Positions 51,018 to 64,000 of a stretch of 64,000 nt of DNA are shown here, in pieces (positions within the stretch are counted from its first letter, which is position 1; the number at the start of each line of letters is the position of its first letter). This DNA is from Kryptolebias marmoratus. Taxonomy: Eukaryota; Chordata; Actinopteri; Cyprinodontiformes; Rivulidae. A program made the translations under genes and the position numbers. The DNA lies in the NCBI RefSeq assembly GCF_001649575.2, contig NC_051440.1:19344342-19408341 (forward strand), given 5' to 3'. The notes under the pieces are model-generated. The model was not told the DNA's origin. It did no database searches and worked only from the letters and a program-made list of their open reading frames with translations.

Positions 51018-51110
51018 AAAGTCTATACTTTTATAATGCCTTGACCTTATTAAGTTTCTCCAAAGCACTTTATATTTTTCTTGTATAACCATTTTCAAAC
51101 ATACACTCTT
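51018..51110 (+). repeat. Decayed fish interspersed repeat fragment
   Basis: 'cttttataatgcc' followed by 'ctccaaagcactttatattt' and 'accattttcaaacatacact' parallels the teleost repeat split by the LTR near 22.5-23.2 kb, here in the opposite orientation ('tttatatagcgc', 'ctcaaagcgctttaca', 'cattcacacattca'). It is strongly diverged. Confidence 0.4.
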
Positions 51111-51245
51111 ACAGATCGTTCCATTGTATATTTGCACTCTACACATACATGACCACTAGCAACTACACACTGCTAAAGGATGCCCTAACAGTTCAAAAAT
51201 CCTTAAACAGAATCCCAAAACCTATTAATTTTGATATATTTACTC

Positions 51246-51291
51246 AGTGTTTTGAATTGATGCTATATAAATAAACTAAACTGAATTAAAT
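51246..51291 (+). repeat. L2/SINE-type 3' tail
   Basis: 'ttttgaattgatgctatata' followed by 'aataaactaaactgaattaa' matches the tail shared by fish L2-clade LINEs and the SINEs that copy with them (gaattGGCGCTATATAAATAAA plus a GAATT-rich end). The upstream body is not recognisable. Confidence 0.55.
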
Positions 51292-54200
51292 GTTACAAAT
51301 TGATTATGGCTAGAATTAGCAAATAATAATAATAAGTTTAAGACTAAGTAAGAATGTTCCTAACACAATGACTATTATGTCAAGATTAAATTAGGGAAGA
51401 TTCTAATACACTGAGACTATTATTGGTTATATACATTTTATTATTCCCTTCAGCAATGACTGAACTGCAGTAGTCTGCAATGAGTTTGTTTGAAAAATGG
51501 CTGATTGTCCTTTTTTGTCTTGTGTAGATATTGTTATATTTTTACTTGTTGTAAACCATCAGCAAATAGTTGTAAATGTATTCACAGGTGATCATATAGA
51601 TTACGGCATAAATTGGTTAATGGTGTAGAAGGACATAACTTTCACACATGCATACATACACACACAATCGGTAATGTGTTATGCAATATATTTGTATTTA
51701 AAGTGCATTAATACATGAATAATGCATTTACTTAAATGCATAAAATACAATTAATTACAGTTAATTTACCATTACCTTAAAGAGTAGAGTTAAACTACTA
51801 TTATAGATGTAAATAACACTAACAGTAACTCAGAATATTGATATTATCATAATACTCCGATTGATGGAACACTAATTCAAATGCAATAAAGCCCTGTATT
51901 TGAAATATGTATTATAGTACGTTTCCAAACAAACAAAAAGCACATGAAAGACAATTCACAGAGGCCAAAGGAATATTTCAATACTATTTTTTTTTATCTC
52001 TATTGTTTTTATTTTTTTTCCATTGCATGAGGTTAAACTTTCACAATCTTTTTTATCTGTAAGCTCTTGAAATATGAACATAAAATCAAGGCTGTAAGAC
52101 TAATGTGTCTTGTGAGCAGGTTAGGTGTAGAGTTGCAATCTGGTAAAATACACAATGAGGCATGGCTTCTTTGATTGCACTGTGTTAATGTTTCTGTAGA
52201 ATAATCTGAGCTAATAATGTACATTTAATGGAAGCCTTTGATTTGGGTCAGATATACCCATTGCAACAATGTTCTTTTTATTTATTATTTTTTCTTTGTC
52301 TGCATATAAAGTGTGGAGCTCAATATTTATCCTTTCTACACTACATATTGTATTGCAGATCATTATTTTTTTAGAAGCATCAAAACATTTTTTGTGCATG
52401 CGTTTTAGATCTCTTTGTTTTAGAAAGCTCATGTCTTGTAAACAGATAACAGGAAGATATTATAAATAGTGTAACATCTGGTTATATTTTACCTGATGTT
52501 TGAGTTACTGGCATATAAAATAACTACGTATAGATTTAATAAAATATGCCAGACAAGTTTACTTAGTTTTGCAATGAGAATGTCATTTCAGAGGACAATA
52601 TGAGCTAACTGAGATGTGCGTTCTTAACGAAGACAATATTCCATTTCCTAATGTGTCTAGACATAACTGCACAAATTTTTGAATTTCTTCTGATGGAAAT
52701 TGCTGTCCAACAATACAACAATCAGAGATAATAGCTGTTTTTTAATACATTAAAAAATACCTTTTATAGAATGATGGTGTAACAGCCCTAAGATTTCCTA
52801 AATGTTGAAAAGTAAATTGAACAGGGCCAACATTGTTTTATGTTTAAGTTTATTTAATTTTTTTGGTTTTTTTCTTAAGTTACAGTTTGACTTATAATTC
52901 AGCTTACTTTGTTATGTAGCAGTGTACAAAGAGGTTAAAAAGGTCTGTAGGTGGCATACATCATATAAGATTTATTGAGGAATTTCTTTAGGGTAGCTGC
53001 ATTTTCTGTTAGATCAAGCAGTTTCTTCTTTCTGTTTTCTCTGGTTTCTCTGATGGTGCCACCTTATGACAGCACCATCCTGTCTATTGAATCAATCTAC
53101 AGTATATGTAAGTCACATCTAAAAAAGTCTAATTGAATGTTTTAAAATGGATTCCTTACACAATAGGGTATTTTGGTATGATTTTAAAACAGATATGAAG
53201 AAGATGCAATATAAAGCAGCAAATAGTTCAGAAAAAAATCAGAACCAGGTCTCCCTATAGCAGGGTACCATACAAAAAAAGAAATTATGTGTCACACAAC
53301 CCACATTTCTGTGCTGTTGTTGTTGTTTTTGCTGCTCTTTCTTTGTATTTTGCAGCAAAATATTCACTTGATGTTGCTGGACTTTTGAATTTTTAAGGTT
53401 ACCTTCAGAACACATGCTGGTTTGATTTTCTAAAATAATCTTCCGTGAAGCTGTCTGAGGCTCTCATTCATCCAAGAAATATAAATCCAGCCTACTTGTC
53501 CCCCCGCCGTGCTTCATTGCTGACTTAAGTGCTGTGATTTGATGGTAAAATGTTTGAAATCCTGCTTCAAACTTAGCTCTTTAAGGGAGATGTACAAATA
53601 TGGAAGTAAGCTCATTTCTTTGATGTCATTATATACTTAGTAATCTCAGTCAAACTCAATTAGCCTGTTTCTGTGATCACGGTAAGTGTCAAAATGATGG
53701 TGGAACACATACTTCACTGTTGCAGGTTTCACAAGACTCTGCTCAAATTTCTCCCAGCATTAAGCTCTTGAAGTAAAGTTACAAAACAGCACCTGATTAG
53801 GACTGCATTTTCAGGCTATACAAAATGTCTGTAAAGACTGACAGAGCAAAACTGTATCTCAACTGGTGAAGTGAAAGCCTGTGTCTTGTCTCCTCTATAG
53901 ATATTTAAATGTAAGCCTCCTCTTCTTTTAGTTTTCTGGGGGAAAATGGCATCGTCTGTGATGTAATGACATTAAATACTTAAGAAAAAGAACTCAATAT
54001 GCAGTGTATGATTCTGAGAAGAGTAAATATGATTTCCCATGTGTGTAGGCATAAGATAAGATAAGAGGGTGGCAGCAGTTAAAACTAGGGTATTTGTTCC
54101 CATGACAGCGAGACTGACATAGGACAGTCTGAACAAGTCACCCATGTGCCAAATATGAAGCTTTTTAAAGCAAGCCACGTCACGTGCTTCTTTTTTGTGT

Positions 54201-57200
54201 GTGTAATCCTTTCATCACAAATCAAAGCCTGCCAAAGTGAATTTATATGCCTCAAATCACACCATCACTAAATGTGAGCAAACTTTGAAATGCTCACACT
54301 GACCACACAGAAATCACACAGTCCTACAGAAGCGTACCCACTGACATCTCATTCACAAAGTAGAATTCTGTAATTTTGAGAATCTTTCTATGTGTGGGGC
54401 CATTCAGCTACCTTATAAAAACGCTTGCTTATCATCTCTACGGGCCCCACTGCTTTTGCATACCCCAGTTCACCACAGAACCCCACTGATTATTATTCAT
54501 CTCTATGTGGCCTTAAGTTTGAGTGAAGGGACAGAGAGGTTACAGAGAATAACATGTGAAATGAAAGGAAATATAGTGTTTTGTGGGTAAAAAATTCTAA
54601 TTCAGACAGTTAATGTATTACAAACTGTCTGAAAAGACAGTGTAATCCTAGGTGTCTAAAAGCAATTGCATGTAGCTAATTACTAAATCATATATGCAGG
54701 CAGTTTATCCAGACACCAACCTGCAACTTTGTGTTTATTGGCATATATGTTTGTTTCTGACTAGAAGGTTAGTTGGATGCCTTAAGGCTTTGTGACACTG
54801 GAGATAGACCTTTACTCCACATTTCTGTAAAAGCTGTCAAAGTTTACACTACTGTGAAAGACCTTTTTTACCAGCTGGATTTGTACATTCTTGTCATCTT
54901 TGGTGGAAAATAAAAAAGCAGATGATTGTAATAATATAAATTTTCACTGATTATTTAGCACCAAATACCTGTAAATGTAAATATAAATGCTTTCCAAGCA
55001 CTATCTGAAACAACTCATTACAAATACTCTCATGTTTCTTTAGATTAGTTATCTCCGATTTCTTTGATTTTTGTTTCCAAAGAGCAAAACTTTCTTAAAA
55101 CCCCCAAATATATATATATATATAAGTCTTCCTTATATGTCTTCCTTTTTTTTCTCCTTTTGGGAATTGGCTGCAGTTTTATTCAGTTTTAGTTCAGTCC
55201 CTTTTAGACTTTTAGACCACTTCTTGACCATTTTTAAAGAAATGCCTTTTTATTTTTTTAAGTCAATAAACTTTGACATGTAAATCATTTTGACATAAAA
55301 GAGTTCTAAGGTCAAGGGGTGAATCAATATAGTGTCAATATATAAAAGAAAACTTGGCAAGAATCTAAAATAAATAAAGGTTTTAGGCACTTTGTTGCTT
55401 GGAAATTCTCACATTCTTTATTAATGAAACTATGTCAAAAATACCAGTTTTACTTACATATTATATTTAGGAATGTATTTTAGCATCAACAAGGTGATTC
55501 TTGCGTGTGATGAAGTTAAAGTCTATGTCCTTATTTAAAAAAATGGTTTCATACAGACAACAAAAACAATATTTTTAATGACAATAATTGTCAATTGTCA
55601 ACCGCTGACACATAAACACATACTGTTATTTTACTTTTTTTTGGTTGTTTGATTGTCTTTTTTTATTACTGTGCAGTTGGCTGTGCTTTAAACATTTTGT
55701 CAATAAAAAAGGGAACTTAAAATCACAAGAAAATTATGTCTTTTGAAACTAGTACAATCAGGAATTATAAAAAACAGGCATCTAGTTTGTCTTATAGTTA
55801 CTTTTAGTTTATATTACCGAAGGTTAGCCATATAAAGGTAAAAATGCCAGGCAATGCATATTAAGTACTTCAAACTAAAATACATCTATCCAAAATGTCA
55901 AAATGAAGAATATGTGACAAGATATGTGTATTTTTATGATGCTCTCAGAACCATGGTAACCTCTTTCCTCTGAGATTTTGCAGGTAGTCTATAACCCTTG
56001 GAATACACTGTTATTTATGGTAATATTATGAATGCAGTCATCCCCTTACCCTACAGTTCAAGGAAAATTCTATATTTGATCACCGAACATGTTTTTTTTT
56101 TTTTTAAACATAATTGTGTTCTTTTTTCACTTTTGGTTTTCCTGTCCCATGTGAAGCGCCAGCATCTAGGTCAAGGGTATTGAAGGGAGGTGGATTGCTG
56201 TGACTGCTTCCTGCAGCTTGTCTCCCAGAAAAGACACTTCCAAAGACACATTGACCTTCTCTTATAGTTTTGTTTTTTATCAAATTTCTCAGATGAACTG
56301 ACCTCGTATGGTCCGCATATTGTCTTGAACAAATACCTATAAAATATCTAGTTATCCAAACTTTTTTTTATAGAGGAGTATAAAAAACTATCTGGATGAG
56401 ATTATATAAAAGAACTAATAATAAAGTGAGTGTAAACAGTCAGCCTCTGAAGTTACTCATGCAGGTCCTATACTGTCACTCTGACCATATAAATGTGACG
56501 CTAACAGCCTGTGATCAGACTTTAATGGTATTCATAGATGCCAGGGGTCTTTTTCACTGCAATATTATTAAGATAATTTTTATTCATGATATCTCCCAAA
56601 TTGTCCTTGGAAGAAACAGGAAATTATACTGTAGGAGGCTACTGACCCGTGGGTTTTGAATAAACATGAAAAACAATTGGTGTTTCATTTAAAGGCAGGA
56701 TACAGTTTTGTGAAGTGCCTATGGGGTGGGATTGGGGAAAAGGGACAAATATTAATGCAGCTAGAAAAAAAAAAAGATGAGAATGACAGATACTCAAAAA
56801 CATAGATTTAAAACATTTAATTGTATAATGGATTACAGTAATGCACTGCCATATATTTCTGAAAAGAGGCACAATGTCGCTGCTCTGAAAAATGTGTCAT
56901 AATCACAATTATGAAGCATAAGTGCCTTTTTGCTTTTGTAGAAACCAACTGCAGAATTTTAGTGCTTCAGCAGTGACCTCCTTCTTTCACTTTGAAGCAA
57001 TTAAAAAGAAAAAAGAGAAAGAAAAATACATTTTTTATCAGACTGTTTTTTTGTGCATTTCAGCTTGCTCAACAAAATGAAAAACAAGGTGCATTACCAT
57101 GAAAAAGACTAGGTGATTTTGGGTTTTCATTGTACAGCTTATAATGATGTTATAATCAATAATAAGAAAACAGTGTAAAGAATCATGTGAAATGTTTAGG

Positions 57201-58404
57201 TGATCAATTATGGAAACCCATTTTTTTTTGAAGGCACCACTGGGTAAAGTCAACTTTTATTGTGTTTTACTAAAGTCAGTTACAAATTTGTGCAGTATTT
57301 GTTATTTCTAAGTCATACATGCAAACACTTATGTGAATTTTAAAAAAATAGCCTATGTTTATGCTTATTTGGTGGCTTAATACAATATTGGTGCCCGTTT
57401 TAACACAAAACTGAATGAATGTTACAGTTTTTTGGGGACCATCACACATTACTGTGGCTTTCTCCATGCCTTAGCAAAACAAGTGTAGCACTCAACAAAT
57501 AAAAAATACTCCTGCCATTTGAATGATAAACATTGGTACCAGTAAGATAGTAGTGACCTTTAATAGATTTTTCTAATGTATTTATGACATTTGTTTCATG
57601 TGAAATACATAAAAAATCAAAAACCTTTACTGATTATACAGTAAAAGCAGAAATCAACACTTCTGTATGAAAAGACTTGTAGAAACAGGCAGCAAAAAAC
57701 CCAACCATGCCAGCAAAGAGTGAAGGCCAAATTACCCTGACACTGAATGCCAATGTCAGAACAGCCATCCCTGTTATTTTCTATTCTAACCCCCAAACTG
57801 GGAAAGGGTGGCTGCATGCCAGACCTCTGTAGTCCTGCCCTGCAACACTACTCCACACTCATGTACTGTTAGTATTTTCCTTCCTCAAATTGAAAAAAAA
57901 GAAAAGAAAACAAAATAATAATAATAATCAACCTGCTTTTTGCAGGTCATCCTCTTTGCTTTCAAAACAGTTTTAAATAATAACAAACTACATTTTAAAA
58001 AGTTTAAGAAATAAAAAAACAAAAACTTGGAGGTCAAGAAATGTCCCAGGATACTTTATATTATCCATCCCATTATTAAAGAAAGACATTGCCTGTCAGT
58101 GAATTACTTAGGACATTTGTTTTCTGAAGTGAGTAGTCTTTGTTTAAACAGAAAGTCAAACTAGCATTTAACTGTAGATATAAACATCTCTATAATTAGC
58201 TTTTTAATAAAGATTAAAAATACAATTTAATTTTATAATTCAGTTCTACTTTTTATAATAGGTGTCATTATGAAGAAAATAACACAACACAGAAGGAATG
58301 GCATGAGAAGAAGAGTCATACAGAACTGCTGTTCTACTGATCCAATCACATTGTGCACATGTGCATCTATAAATCAGTACAATTTAGTTAATTTTTACAT
58401 CCCT
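51292..58404. other. AT-rich non-coding DNA
   Basis: About 7 kb without a supportable exon or RNA gene. Small items are an AT tract at 55108-55124, an 11-bp hairpin (54601-54611 with 54623-54633) and an AAT run at 57914-57928. 53440-53660 is relatively balanced in composition and could be regulatory. All frames in the stretch are short and lack domains. Confidence 0.5.
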
Positions 58405-58550
58405 GGTAGAAATAGTTGGTTGTCCCTATAATAAACCACCAAAGAGTGTAGGGTGTATCCTGCCTGCTGCTGTTGGCATAATCTCCAGCCCATGCGCCCC
58501 TGAACAGACTAAAGTATGGATATTATAAGTAAATGAATGTATGAATTATG
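58405..58550 (+). mobile_element. 3' part of a decayed SINE-family copy
   Basis: 'gttggttgtccctataat', 'gtagggtgtatcctgcctgc', 'ttggcataatctccagccca' and 'gcgcccctgaacaga' follow the order of the fish repeat ('ggttgtctgtccctatgt', 'gggtgtaccccgcctctcgcc', 'gctgggataggctccagccc', 'cgaccctgaacaggataagc'). It ends in a TGAAT-rich tail, as copies of this family often do. The tRNA-like head is missing. Confidence 0.65.
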
Positions 58551-61500
58551 AATTGACCAACACAATAACCTTCAATGCAACCATTAAACAGTAATTCATC
58601 AGGAAGACATTGTTACAATGGCCTTATATAAGAAAGGCAAAGGGCACTTTTTGCTTAACAAGGGAGGTATCTGACCATCTCTCCTGCTCAGCTGTCTTCA
58701 CTGTCTGCAACACTAAAAGCTGCAAACTTTCTCTCCCCCTGTGGGATACAGCTACAAACAAAAGCTATTTCCAGCTGTTCAGTGCTCACTTGGGGTGCAG
58801 ATCTAGGCTGGATTTTTTAACCCTTTTAAATCAAATAAGATTACTTATCAATGTGCTCAAGTCAACAAAAACCTGCTTCAGCTTTTTCTACAAGTGTTCA
58901 TGGAGAGGTAGAAACCAACCTTAATTTCTTCTGTAAGGCTCCAGTGACAGCAACTAACATGTCAGTGTCATGTCTGGATGAGGACCCTGGTGCTTTTCTG
59001 TTATTTTGAGACTGCAATTGTGCTAGGTCAAACATAGTAACATTATTGCAACTTGATACCATTAGTTTGCTGTTTATTCTTTAATTGGGATGTTTGTTAT
59101 TTATAAAGAGTTGTAACAAGAAAGATAGTTTAACTAACAATGATTAAGAAAACATAAATAGCAAATGCTATTTTTTTTAAATCTGAAACTGCAGTTTGCA
59201 ATTAATTAAACACCTACTCCCATTTCTCAATTTCAACCTAAATCTTTGGTGGGCTCTAAAAAATGTAAAAGGCTCTTTATAGAGCCAGTATTTGGTTTGT
59301 CCAAAGCATGGCAGTGCACCATGGCAGACATTGCCTGAATAAGATTGATGTTATTGATAACTATGAAGTAAAAGTCCAAGTTAGACCCTTTTTTCTCTCT
59401 AAATGTTACCATAGTAAAGTAAAGCCTATGCAATGTAAAAGAATAACATTTGCCTTGCTACTTTATTGAGATAAATTCTGCACAAGTTTGTGTTTATTGG
59501 TACCCATCAACCTTGCTTTTCAAAGTCTGTATACCTTTTGCTTAAGTCAGACAGCAGTAAAGACTTGTATGTCTGTTGAAATCTAGAATAAAGTAGATTT
59601 GGCAGTATTGTCAACTACAGTTTGAATTTGGCCCCCACAATTTCTTATTGAAAGAGAAAGGGATAAACAAGTGGAACGGCTTCCTGTAGGCACAGACTGT
59701 TTGGGAATATTCATGGAACAACAACAGTGGTTCTAACAGAAGAGGAAGAAAAGAGGTTGAATGACAATTCAGAGAAAGAGCAAAAGAGTAAAGAGATGCA
59801 GACAGCTGACTTTGTCTTTAAAAGTCTGTCTCCAGCAAACATATTGTGCTATTGCCATGCACCTAGACACAGTACGAAAATGCTTTTTGTCATTTAGATC
59901 TTGACAAGTGAGTTAAGAGCTAAGCTTAGGCCACAAAGGTGTTGGTTACCTTGTCTGGGTGTTGATATGTTTCCCATCAGCACTTTCCAACAACATGGGA
60001 GAAATGAGAAAGATACCAATGGTGGAGCCATCACTGCCAGCTGAAACAACCATCAATCAGTGATAAGAGTCCAGTGGTTGGGCTCCCAACAAGCAAGGTT
60101 TACTTCAGGAAATTAGTTTTTCACACATGGTTGATAAGGGGGGTAGAAACATTGAGTAACAGCAATTGTGCTTGACATTAACTCCTTAGACTTAAATGTA
60201 ACTGTCACTGAATTAAAGACCCCTTTACTGCATTTTTACAGAATGAAAATTATGGTGCTAACAATGATAACAAAATGCATTTAAAGGAAATATGTATGAA
60301 GCAGTTTTAGGACATTTTGGGAAGATTGCTGTTGCTGGTTAAAAAAATATCAATTAGTCTTGCTAGAAGCCCTCTAGTAATATTATGGAGCTTTGCATGG
60401 ATAGACAGGTTCTGTGAAGGATGTAGTTATCCAGCCATTTAAGTTTCATTGAGCCATGTGCAGACATTGATAAAATTGTTTTGCATAAACACAACTGTAA
60501 TATTCTTTTTAATGAGCACATGTTGCCCGCTCTGCATTTTGAAATCTGTGTTGGAAACAGCATATTTATTTGGTGGCCAGTTAGTGTGACTGTGTCTTTG
60601 TATGGGAATGCATTTTGAATCTTTATATGGACAGTATGCATTTGTATCTATAACACACAAACTGCTTGCAAGACTAGGCTTTCCAAAAACGTGTTCAATA
60701 CCCCTCTTTATTTCCAGACTTGCTGGTAATATAAGAATAATGACAGCTTGGGGCCCTGATGAAACTGACCTTGGTGTTAATGAGCTTCTCACAAACAGAC
60801 AGTGGTCATCTATGCACCTTAATTGACATGGCACCCTTCTTGCATGAGTACCACTTACCTGTGTCAATCTTAAAAAAGACTTCTCAGTCCATATCTGCCG
60901 TAGTCATTTGTTCCAGCCACCCATTCTGGGGAAACACCAGCATTCTTATCATTGTGTCCCATGTACTGTTCTATTTGTTCTATCAGTTTTTATATATTTA
61001 TTTTAATTCTATTTTTACACTATTATGAGCCAGGAGTAAATAATGCACTTTGTGGATTGTGTTTAACAACAAGCACTACTTTTGCAAGCAATTATTTAGA
61101 GCTAACGAGTTTCATAAAACCTTTGTGGCTTTGAGTTGTCTTCAGATGTTTCTGGCAATACAATTGCAATAACACCTTTTTATACAAATTGTCCTGGAAT
61201 TGTTTTTCTGACTGTAATCACTGATTTTTTGTTTATTTTTCAGAATCTGTAAGCATCAGAAGGATAACAAACAGAATATGCATATCTGGTTGGGTTTGTG
61301 TATATGTGAACACCCACATATGTCAATAGATACACAAGGTCTTGTGAAGCCAGTGATGGTAATTCATATTTCATGGACAAAACAAGTCAAGTGTGTAAAG
61401 TTCAACAGAAACATCAAAGAAAATGAACGGAGGCAATGACATTTTAATCGAAACAACCACTAATGTAAAAAAATAGCTTTGCTGATAGCAGTGTTTCATT

Positions 61501-63801
61501 TATTTGTAACATGTTTGTTTCAATTTCATCCACCCTATGTAATAAGGAAAATTAATATAGCTTTGTTTGCACATGGAGGTTAAATAAAAAATAGAGTAAA
61601 GGGGAAAAAGACTAACATATGATTGCAATCAAAACAGTCTACGTCCTTGTAGCTGAAAACGTTACTTAGACCTTTTATGTCTTTTGTGTAAACATTTCAA
61701 ATAATTCCTGTACTATCAGCTGTAACTTGATCATCCATTATAAAACAGCAGATGGCTTCATTTGATGAGCTCTCAGTAATAATATATATACAAGTATATA
61801 ATCTAAGAGAGAAAGAGAGAAAGACAGAGACAGAGACCCGAAGGTTTATTGCCATGACTGGAATGACAAGGTGAAGTAAAATGTGTATTTTAGTTATGTT
61901 TTATTTTTAACATTCAAATATAAACAGCTTCATTTCACATATCATATTCTTAAACTATGGCCTGTGATTGGTATAACGCACTGATTTAAATATAGCTAAA
62001 AAGAAAGGGCAAGTCCTGGCTGTGAGGTGGATTAGAGTTTTTGGACTATTCTTTGACACTTGGGAAGCACACTGCAGCTCTCCACATCAGTCACTACATT
62101 CCTTTCAATCTTATGATAGCAGCAAAAGGCATGGGCATGTGCAATCAGAGTCAGAAAGCTCCACTCTGATGACAGTAATAGCTTAAAATAAGTGGCAAAT
62201 GCTGGGAAATCTTGTTCAAAATTTTAATGAGTGCTATTTTTTAGTAGAACAGGGCATAAAGACATTTCATATTCCTAATTATTTTTGAAATTGTCATATT
62301 TAAACATATTTACACATCTAAAATGTTTGTAAAAATAACAAATTGCTGTTAAAAATCTGCATCTAAAATTCTACTTTCATAGTTGTACACCAGGTAACAA
62401 CAGAGTTTTATGTTACATGTTGTTACATTGAACCTTTGCATCAAACTAACTTCCAATCCAAAAGTGTGTATAGACCTAACTTTGTAGCTATGTTGCTCAT
62501 ACTTGTGTGTAAACCTCATCACTGGTACCCCAAAATAACTAAACTAATATTACAATGCAACAATGAACAGCAAATGATATAAGTTGAAAGACTCATTCCT
62601 GGCCTTCTAGTTCAGTGATGTTTTTGGTCAAATTAATGTAAAATAAAACATATCACCATGAACCAGGTAACATACTGGAATTTTGAGTCATTTGCTCAAT
62701 ATGCTGGTCAGTTATTCAAATGTGCATAAAGTGTCAGGAAAGAGCTTTCACATAAGCGTATTTGTGGTTAGAGGAAATTGACATGAATACATTCTTTTAT
62801 GTTATCAAAAGTCAAGTGATGAATTTGAGAGTACTTCCAGTGCCGTTGTGTGTATGGCAGTGTGTACTCAAACAACTACAAAGTCTTCATATTGTAGAAT
62901 AGCCTGTTCTGAACCAGCTTTCCAAGGTGAAGGGCATAATGTTTCGGTATCATTAAGGTTCTTACATGTGTTGAGGAGCAGAGGTTAACCTTTCGCTCTG
63001 AGGCACGGCATCTTTCGGTAACCCTGCAGTGAGCTGGGGAATAGTAGGCTACTAAACATCATGTGTTCTGTTTCTAACAGATGCGGATGGATCTCTGAAT
63101 AAAGTATCTTTTTTTTTATTCTGTTAAAGTGTGTCAGGGTGTCTTTGTATAAGACAAAAAAGTCAAACATACTTGCCAGTGTAAGCCGAGTGTTTCCTGA
63201 GCTAGTGAAATAACTCAGTGAGCATTCAAAATTTGCAATGCATCATTTGTTGTCTGTATGTTTATGTGTTGACTTACATTAAGTTTAAAATAAAGATATT
63301 TTTATTGACACAAGCATGAAGTTAACATGGTTGTGTCCTTTAAACAGTTGTTCAAATATTGGTTTACCAAGTATAGATACAATAAATTGATTATTTCATA
63401 AAAAACAACTATTTTTGAAAAATATGCAAAAAAGAAATGGAGACTAATATTTTGGTTTGTTCTGGAGTGCATTCATTAAAAAAACCTGTAAGATGGCAAG
63501 CAAAAAAATTCTTCTATTTCACTTAGTCAAGTTACAAAGTTAAGATATGAAAATGTCAATTGGAAAACTGTAATTGTTTAGAATGTACTCCTTTTGAAAA
63601 AACAAAAGACAAAAACAAGAATAAACCTTCTTTAATATCACAGTTTCACAGCTCTGCTGAGCCATATATTCCTTTAACTTATTGTATCCATGACTTAATA
63701 AGCTATTTTATTAATAAAATATATGTTTAACAAGAAAAATAGTCATTTTTAAAAAATGCATGATATTTGTCATTAGATGCATCAACTTAAAAAAAGGTCT
63801 A
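58551..63801. other. AT-rich non-coding DNA
   Basis: This stretch holds the longest natural frame of the window (60439-60867, minus, 142 codons), which lacks domain, signal peptide or codon signature. A purine-rich GAGA-type stretch is at 61806-61837. The region 59700-60110 is comparatively balanced and free of simple repeats, so could be regulatory. Nothing else can be supported. Confidence 0.5.
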
Positions 63802-64000
63802 CAGGTGCTGGTCATAAAATTAGAATATCATGAAAAAGTAGATTGATTTCAGTAATTCCATTTAAAAAGTGAAACTTGTATATTATATTCATACATTACA
63901 TACAAACTCATATAGTTCAAATGTTTATTTCGTTTAATTTTGATGATTACAAATGACAACAAATGAAAATCTCAAATTCATCATATCAGAAAATTAGAAT
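63802..64000 (+). mobile_element. Terminus of a teleost-wide interspersed element (truncated by window)
   Basis: The element starts 'CAGGTGCTGGTCATAAAATT' directly after a TA at 63800-63801. It continues with 'agaatatcatgaaaaagta', 'cagtaattccattt', 'aaaagtgaaacttgtatatt' and 'tttaattttgatgattac'. I recognise this word series as a highly repeated element in many fish genomes, probably a DNA transposon with TA target sites. The window ends inside it, so the other end and any transposase cannot be judged. It is less diverged than the other repeats here. Confidence 0.75.

Noticed and set aside
60439..60867. 142-codon minus-strand frame, the longest natural one
   Set aside because: No domain, signal peptide or membrane segment, no family resemblance, and no splice context. 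One such frame in 64 kb on both strands is expected by chance.

Overview
This is a gene-poor, AT-rich stretch of vertebrate nuclear DNA, almost certainly from a teleost fish. The evidence for a fish is the repeat content: a decayed L2-type LINE reverse transcriptase relic, an L2-like 3' tail, several decayed copies of a tRNA-like SINE family, the terminus of a teleost-wide interspersed element at the right edge, a solo LTR of a fish-type LTR retrotransposon, and many long di- and tetranucleotide microsatellites. Family names rest on recognition of recalled sequence, not on a database search. Nothing looks bacterial, viral, plasmid-borne or CRISPR-like, and I see no rRNA or intact tRNA gene.

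No protein-coding exon can be supported with confidence. The longest uninterrupted natural frame is 142 codons. The longer 38305-39306 frame is an artefact of an N-gap and an AT repeat. The window is therefore either intergenic (a gene desert) or inside a very large intron.

Layout. 1-5.6 kb: AT-rich DNA with one decayed SINE-like copy (884-1150). 5.58-5.9 kb: a single ambiguous base, then a more GC-balanced block that could be a conserved non-coding element. 5.9-12.3 kb: AT-rich, with a TA repeat and a fish interspersed repeat (9660-10010). 12.3-13.7 kb: the most gene-like place in the window, a CpG-containing block with an E-box and a strong minus-strand splice donor, possibly a promoter and first exon of a minus-strand transcript. 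13.7-22.5 kb: AT-rich, little to call. 22.5-23.2 kb: a 578-bp solo LTR inserted in an older fish repeat. 23.2-34.2 kb: AT-rich, one tetranucleotide array and a few candidate regulatory blocks. 34.2-39.3 kb: microsatellites, an unassigned CpG-bearing block, a second SINE-like copy and an 829-bp N-gap lying inside an AT repeat. 39.3-43.3 kb: L2 relic, another repeat scrap and a striking 32-bp perfect palindrome. 43.3-64 kb: more AT-rich DNA with microsatellites, short repeat tails and a truncated transposable element at the end.

No undescribed biological system stands out. The best leads are the palindrome near 42.5 kb, the candidate promoter/first exon near 13.5 kb, and the LTR that carries a well-formed antisense pseudo-exon and a CTCF-like core.
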